Positions 60,401 through 64,000 of a DNA stretch of 64,000 nt are shown here, piece by piece. The stretch comes from Mactromeris polynyma (lineage: Eukaryota > Mollusca > Bivalvia > Venerida > Mactridae). Location of the stretch: NCBI GenBank assembly GCA_032209605.1, contig JASFXZ010000014.1, forward strand, positions 2,004,912-2,068,911. Direction: 5' to 3'. The notes under the pieces are model-generated. The model made no database searches, was not told the DNA's origin, and saw only the letters and a program-made list of their open reading frames with translations. The stretch's first letter is position 1. Each line of letters starts with the position of its first letter. The translations under genes and the position numbers were made by a program.

Positions 60401-63010
60401 CTATTTTGGGTGGCATTATTGCAGCCTTCGCTTATAAATATGTTTTCAATCCGTACAAGAACTGCATGTCCTACGATGATGCCGTAAATAAAATGTGTAC
60501 GTATACTCGTTTTTATCCCTTCTAAAATTAAACGGTTTGGGTTTGGGTTTTAGCGTTATAAAATATGTACGTTTACTGGTTTTTATACCTTCTAAAATCA
60601 AACGGTTGGGTTTTAGCAGCACTATTGACTTTTGCTGTGAGTATAATGTTCATTTAGCTGTGGAATTGACAAATTGAAGCTCCTAAGTCGGAAGAATTAT
60701 GTCATTTGCCAATTTGCAGTAGGGGACTACATGTGTATGAATGTTACACCTACCGAAAGTTACTTAAAACGAAAGTTAGGCTGAAAATGATATTTTGCAT
60801 ACTACCCTAATACAGTATCATACATGATACAAAGCGTATTTTTTAACAGCAATTGATTATATTTTACATAAGAAGTTTTTGTTGCCGACGTATGGAATGT
60901 ATGGAAGCCCTGGAGGGACATTTGACTAAGAGCTAGGAAGTACTATATCCCTCTAGTGTCTGCACTAGTAGTTAGATCTATATTATCTATATGTAATCCA
61001 CTTAGGTAATTAACCGAAACAGACTATAGCACTGCTGGGGGTCCGCCGTCATTTTGACCTGATCTTTAATTGTGTCATTGGACCCAGGTCATAGGTTTAA
61101 TCTGTCAACGGAAAGGTTTCCCGCGTCCTTTGTGAATGATAAATTTTAAGTTTTAAATATTAAGAATTAAATTTTAAATATTAAGAATTAAATTTTAAAT
61201 AATAAGTTTTAAATTTTAAATATTAATTTTAAATGTCCCTCCAGGGCTTCCATAGGAATGCAATTAACCTCTTCGTTTATATGTTATTCTCAAATACATG
61301 TACATAAGTTTCATTCAATATTTATGCTAATAGACATTTATTATTTTTCAAATGCCCAATCAATTAATATGTGAATAAGATATGCCAACATGTTGTGTGA
61401 TTTCACCGATATTTTACATAGAGCATCGCGCTGTATGGACGTATTTAATATTTTATTCTTGAAAATTAGTTTTCAAATAACTCGTAAAAAGTCAAAAACC
61501 ATATCGAGAGGATAATGTTAAATTGATCGCTGTTTTTCATTCTACGTATATTGTAATTTCACACAACTGAAAAACAGACCGTAACATTTTTATTTCTCGA
61601 TTTTTTTTGGGGATAAATTATGAAAAGTCTAAAACTATAAGGATAGGATATTTTATGTGCTGAATGTTTTCTTGAATGTATTTGTAATCTATTGAAATGT
61701 TTCATTCAGATACAAGATGATATAGCATATCGGTTAATGTTTATGGGATGGGTATCTATTAACTTACTGCATGCCTGAATAAGTCGCCTTAAATAGGGGT
61801 AAATATGCAGTAATTGGATGTCTTTCGTCGAAAGTAATTAAATTTAGAGGATATAATTTCTTGAAAAGAGTTTGTGCAACTAAATGCAAGATATATTGGG
61901 TAATATTAAAAATACCTCCGAATAAGGAAAATTCATAAACTGCGTGTTTAGGAGGGTCGTCTAAAAAGTTCTCGGAGTGATCTGCATGCTGAGGGAGAAT
62001 AAAGTACAGTAAAATCTTAGTTAAAGACCACATCAATGATAAGACAACCAAAAATTGAGAAAACAATGTTCAAGTCCGTTTTTACTATTTTGCTCTTTAC
62101 TCAAACTCAATATTAAGACCACCTCGATAAGAAGACCAGTTTTCAAGGGTCCCAGGGATGGTCGCATTATTGAGGTTTTACTGTATAAATACGTTTCTTC
62201 GTTTATATACAGATAGACGACTTTCGCTTCACCCCTCGCGGAGGTTATGAGTCAGTTTTTCGCTTCACCCCTCGCGGAGGTTATGAGTCAGTTTTTCGCT
62301 TCACCCCTCGCGGAGGTTATGAGTCAGTTTTTCGCTTCACCCCTCGCGGAGGTTATGAGTCAGTTTTTCGCTTCACCCCTCGCGGAGGTTATGAGTCAGT
62401 TTTTCGCTTCACCCCTCGCGGAGGTTATGAGTCAGTTTTTCGCTTCACCCCTCGCGGAGGTTATGAGTCAGTTTTGCACTGACATATTTTAGGATTAGTT
62501 TAAGGTAATAGTACGGACTGGTATTCATGTATTCTCTCTACGTTGACCATGGTAGTTTGTGAGTATACAACATGCAAATCCGTCGGCAACCAGTCTAGAA
62601 AAAAGTATTTGACCGTACTAGTATTTTAATGTGTACCGCCCGTTCTAATGCCCCGACCTTTTAATACCCAGCTTTCAGTGCCTTCCGGCTGGCTTATCGC
62701 ATTATTATATTTAATGCGACAAGACATATAAAAATTCTTGTTTGCCACTGTTCTCAAGTGATCAGGAAATTTGATAAACAAACCAATTAAAGTCCAAGAA
62801 CTTTTGAAACACCCCTCGTATGTACTTATAAAGTGGCACATCAGTCTGCGTTGTTGTTTATGTGTTAACTGTCATCAAATATTTATTTAATGTTTCTTAT
62901 TTTTAGTATCAGATCGTGATACGATCTTGGTCCCGAAAGAATACGAGCAAAAGGCTAATGGATCAACGAAGCATTTTAATGACAGTGCATGTACTTCTAT
63001 TCACTTGTAA
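48225..63010 (+). CDS. Classical aquaporin (water-channel type), six coding exons
   Basis: The product is a plasma-membrane or vesicle water channel of the MIP family. The coding segments are 48225-48440, 55752-55939, 57052-57256, 59111-59191, 60385-60496 and 62907-63010. They give 301 residues, close to the usual 270-320. Introns are GT/AG with phases 0, 2, 0, 0 and 1, and the frame stays open throughout. Visible landmarks: TM1 around LAEFIATLLFVLIGT (residues about 40-54); first NPA in GHVSGGHMNPAV (97-99); second NPA in TGASMNPARSLGSAV (212-214). The selectivity filter is F77, H200, A209, R215, the pattern of water-selective channels such as AQP4. The mercury-sensitive Cys of AQP1 is replaced by Ala. 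The C-terminal tail is hydrophilic and ends SIHL, which could fit a class II PDZ ligand (speculative). The start is chosen because ATG 48225 is the first in-frame ATG after an in-frame TAG at 48213. An upstream exon spliced to 48216 is possible. Confidence 0.95.
48547..48957 (+). repeat. Dispersed repeat 'D', copy 6 (intron 1)
   Basis: Long form with the 5' section (CTGACAGTTCCAAGGCTGTA, TATTTCCCTTTCCCCTGTG) and 3' section (TCTGCGTGGGGAGGCACTGT). Same orientation as the gene. Confidence 0.75.
49259..49645 (+). repeat. Dispersed repeat 'D', copy 7 (intron 1)
   Basis: Second long-form copy about 700 bp after copy 6, starting CTGACAGTTCCAAGGCTGTA. It has a C run at about 49439-49450 and ends in TTATTTTCTCTCTCTTA. 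Confidence 0.75.
49646..53633. other. Intron 1 interior, few recognisable features
   Basis: Homopolymer G (about 49907-49921) lies next to CAGGTCCGGATCCAGAAATT, and CCCCCCGGTGGATCCGGGCC lies near 52316. These GGATCC-flanked G/C runs look like fragments of a dispersed repeat. No other gene is supported on either strand. Confidence 0.4.
53640..54790. repeat. 41-bp minisatellite, about 28 units (intron 1)
   Basis: The unit is TCAAATCACTGTGGATTCGA followed by GCATCACTAATGTCACTGCAT. Because 41 is not a multiple of 3 and the unit has no stop in several frames, long open frames (115-125 codons) appear; they are not genes. Confidence 0.95.
55300..55601. mobile_element. Inverted-repeat MITE with AGTAGGG words (intron 1)
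   Basis: The left terminus CAGACTGTCAA and right terminus TTGACAGTCTG are perfect inverses. Inside, AAGTAGGG recurs near both ends. About 300 bp, non-coding, just upstream of exon 2. Confidence 0.65.
55752..55939 (+). CDS. Aquaporin exon 2 (residues 73-134)
   Basis: Acceptor TTATATTTCAG|ATT; donor AAATG|GTAAAG, phase 2. It encodes TM2 (with filter residue F77), loop B with the first NPA (97-99) and TM3 (RAILYVLAQSGGAIIGSLVL). A frame read through the donor stops within 12 codons, supporting the splice site. Confidence 0.95.
56040..56102. repeat. 63-bp foldback (intron 2)
   Basis: GAGGGTTCAGT at the left and ACTGAACCCTC at the right are exact inverses, with an inner CTCCTATG..TATAGGAG pair. 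Confidence 0.75.
56531..57051 (+). repeat. 55-bp minisatellite running into exon 3 (9 units + acceptor unit)
   Basis: The unit begins GCTTTAATAAGTTGTATATG and continues TTACAGCGTCATTAGAGA. The AG of TTACAG falls at 56556, 56611, 56666, 56721, 56776, 56831, 56886 (TATAG), 56941 and 56996. The genuine exon 3 acceptor AG ends at 57051, the next 55-bp step. Similarity continues about 12 bp into exon 3 (CGTCATTAGAG versus CGTGTCACCAGAG). Confidence 0.97.
57052..57256 (+). CDS. Aquaporin exon 3 (residues 135-203)
   Basis: Acceptor ATATATTACAG|CGTG; donor GCTGGG|GTAGGT, phase 0. It encodes loop C, TM4 (VQGFVCEAIFTFILVMSIYG), the conserved CTDSNR stretch and TM5 with H200 of the selectivity filter. 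The first base completes the Cys codon split by intron 2. Confidence 0.95.
57342..57390. repeat. (TTG)n microsatellite (intron 3)
   Basis: Runs of TTGTTGTTG interrupted by CCCGTTGAAG. Confidence 0.8.
57640..58343. repeat. 24-bp AT-rich satellite derived from ATC/ATT triplets (intron 3)
   Basis: The unit ATCATCATCATTATTATAAC plus TATT is repeated about 29 times. It generates open frames of 277-304 codons on both strands (poly-Ile, poly-His/Tyr, poly-Met/Ile) that are composition artefacts. Confidence 0.95.
59111..59191 (+). CDS. Aquaporin exon 4 (residues 204-230)
   Basis: Acceptor TTCATATTTCAG|ATC; donor CATTGG|GTAAAT, phase 0. The 27 codons encode loop E with the second NPA (212-214), A209 and R215 of the filter, and GSAV before TM6. 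Confidence 0.97.
59360..59603. mobile_element. CRE-rich inverted-repeat MITE, copy 6 (intron 4)
   Basis: It starts TGAGCGATGCTATGGGATTT and ends TTCAGCGCTCA, with TA on each side. Exact TGACGTCA sites lie at 59397-59404, 59526-59533 and 59553-59560. Confidence 0.85.
59619..60070. repeat. 79-bp minisatellite, about 5.6 units (intron 4)
   Basis: GATACTATTT recurs at 59631, 59709, 59788, 59867, 59946 and 60025 (78, then 79 bp apart). The unit includes AGAGATTTGAGTATGAATCT and AAAAGCCGAGTGC. Confidence 0.95.
60385..60496 (+). CDS. Aquaporin exon 5 (residues 231-268 start)
   Basis: Acceptor TATACTTACAG|GTATAC; donor AAATGT|GTACGT, phase 1. It encodes TM6 (VYWAGPILGGIIAAFAYKYV) and the start of the cytoplasmic tail. 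A donor two bases earlier is possible, but only the chosen one joins exon 6 in an open frame of sensible length. Confidence 0.93.
60902..61252. mobile_element. TA-flanked inverted-repeat MITE (351 bp, intron 5)
   Basis: The left end is TGGAAGCCCTGGAGGGACAT and the right end ATGTCCCTCCAGGGCTTCCA, perfect inverses with TA on both sides. The right part has AT-rich direct repeats (TAAGAATTAAATTTTAAATA). Confidence 0.9.
62007..62183. mobile_element. CAGT...ACTG MITE, copy 8 (intron 5)
   Basis: TA, then CAGTAAAATCTTAGTTAAAG at the left; TTATTGAGGTTTTACTG, then TA, at the right. Confidence 0.85.
62221..62476. repeat. 36-bp minisatellite, 7 near-identical units with AP-1 words (intron 5)
   Basis: The unit includes CGCTTCACCCCTCGCGGAGG and TTATGAGTCAGTTTTT. 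TGAGTCA occurs at 62248 and every 36 bp to 62464 (seven times). Copies are essentially identical, indicating recent expansion. The in-frame peptide MSQFFASPLAEV is an array artefact. Confidence 0.97.
62600..62818 (-). mobile_element. Mariner-type terminus, probable degraded MITE
   Basis: The minus strand starts CGAGGGGTGTTTCAAAAGTT at 62818, before TA, matching the 43207-43425 family. The opposite end was not found, so the left boundary is approximate. Confidence 0.5.
62907..63010 (+). CDS. Aquaporin exon 6 (C-terminal tail, residues 268-301) and stop
   Basis: Acceptor TTCTTATTTTTAG|TATCAG. The reading continues SDRDTILVPKEYEQKANGST...CTSIHL and stops at TAA 63008-63010. A longer frame (62916-63368) in another phase is not joined by the splice. 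Confidence 0.9.
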
Positions 63011-63400
63011 AGAACTGACCAACTATTCTTCGAAGAGAAATGATATAAAAAGCAAGCATATTATTCCCATTAAGGTTCATTTGATTTTAACATTTCGTTG
63101 CATCATTTCCAGATCTCCAAAACTATTTTTCGTCTTTTTGAGAAAGACAACTTTTAAGTTTTACCCTCGTGAGATAATTTTTTACATACAGTGTTATGGA
63201 ATTGCATTTTATTTAAGTTATAAGCATTCCAGAACAATAAAGGTAGTACATATAGAAAGAACTTGGAAAGATTGTTTCAATTTTCAACGATACCAAAATA
63301 ATCAAAAACCGCCAAAAATTGAGTTCCAGGGTTGTGGAAATAAGGCGAAAATGTATCAACCTGGGTAACGGATAGAATAAATCTATGATTACATGATACA
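63011..63400 (+). other. Probable aquaporin 3' UTR with candidate poly(A) signals
   Basis: AATAAA occurs at 63236-63241 and 63376-63381, downstream of the stop. Which one is used cannot be told from sequence alone. Confidence 0.5.
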
Positions 63401-64000
63401 ATAATTTTGCATTGATGAATCATATTTGAACTGGAAGACCTCGTAAAGCGAAGGTTAAAATGTTGGTGATAATCGGAAAATATAAGTACTTTTAAAAATG
63501 TAATGAAGCAAAATTTAGATGGAACATATTAGATAAAACAGGAGGCCAATGTACACATTATGCATATACTTGTATTATATTAAAACTGTATTCTGTTATA
63601 ATTATCATGTATTTCATTATCCATCGTATATCCATGGTCAACTAATATTCAACATAGTTCTGTTGTAAGTAATTACTCTTGTATCAAACAATTATTTTGT
63701 TATGAGGAGTACTTAAATGTTTTACCAAATACTCTTAGATTTTATTTTATCAGATTAATAACTGTCTGTGCATCCACTCCGTATACAAACAGAACGCTAT
63801 AACAGAAATCAAATCCAACGTAATGAAAGATATTGTTGATGTTGAAATTTAAATGATTTAGAAGACGAATTTCACTTTACATGCATATGTCATTTTTTCG
63901 AACTTTCACGTAGGAAATAGTTTAAGACTTCTATGTTTAAATTTTAGAATAACTTCAATCAAATGAGAGAAAAACTTTACATAACTTGGCCTTATTCACT
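63401..64000. other. Non-coding end of window
   Basis: AT-rich, no recognised gene or repeat. Confidence 0.4.

Noticed and set aside
60495..60496. Exon 5 donor at GT 60495
   Set aside because: Using it would shift the frame into exon 6; the donor GTACGT at 60497 joins in an open frame to a natural stop.
62916..63368. 150-codon open frame overlapping aquaporin exon 6
   Set aside because: It is in a different phase from the spliced aquaporin frame, shows no known domain, and extends through AATAAA signals into AT-rich 3' sequence.

Overview
This is eukaryotic DNA from an invertebrate, most likely a bivalve mollusc. It is AT-rich, has large introns, and is packed with short inverted-repeat transposons, tRNA-derived SINE-like repeats and minisatellites. 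The organism call is inference from this repeat texture and from the one gene, because no species-diagnostic sequence is visible.

The only protein-coding gene I can support is a complete, six-exon, plus-strand classical water-type aquaporin (coding exons from 48225 to 63010, 301 residues when spliced). All five introns have GT/AG ends and the reading frame stays open across every junction. The protein has both NPA motifs and an F/H/A/R selectivity filter.

The first 48 kb (1-46.4 kb) holds no recognisable host gene. It contains: a 2.5 kb inverted-repeat element with a second one nested inside (3163-5667); a 2.2 kb hAT-like non-autonomous transposon (5706-7904) that split a SINE and left a 7-bp target duplication; about 8 copies of a CAGTAAAACCTC...ACTG element with TA target duplications; six copies of a 200-250 bp inverted-repeat element rich in TGACGTCA (CRE) palindromes; a tandem duplication of about 5 kb (about 14.1-18.9 kb and 19.4-24.1 kb); seven copies of a dispersed 250-400 bp repeat all in one orientation; a mariner transposase relic (about 30.26-30.39 kb); and several minisatellites, the largest a 16-bp unit repeated about 95 times inside one of the CAGT...ACTG elements.

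The aquaporin locus is unusual for its tandem arrays. A 45-unit, 40-bp array runs directly into exon 1, and a 55-bp array runs directly into exon 3. In both, the functional (or putative) splice-acceptor AG sits at exactly the array register, so every repeat unit carries a decoy copy of the acceptor. Four of the five introns carry at least one substantial tandem array (41 bp; 55 bp; 24 bp; 79 bp; 36 bp with a TGAGTCA AP-1 site in each unit), intron 3 having the 24-bp AT-rich array and intron 5 the 36-bp array. This array-to-acceptor relationship is the observation I would check first.
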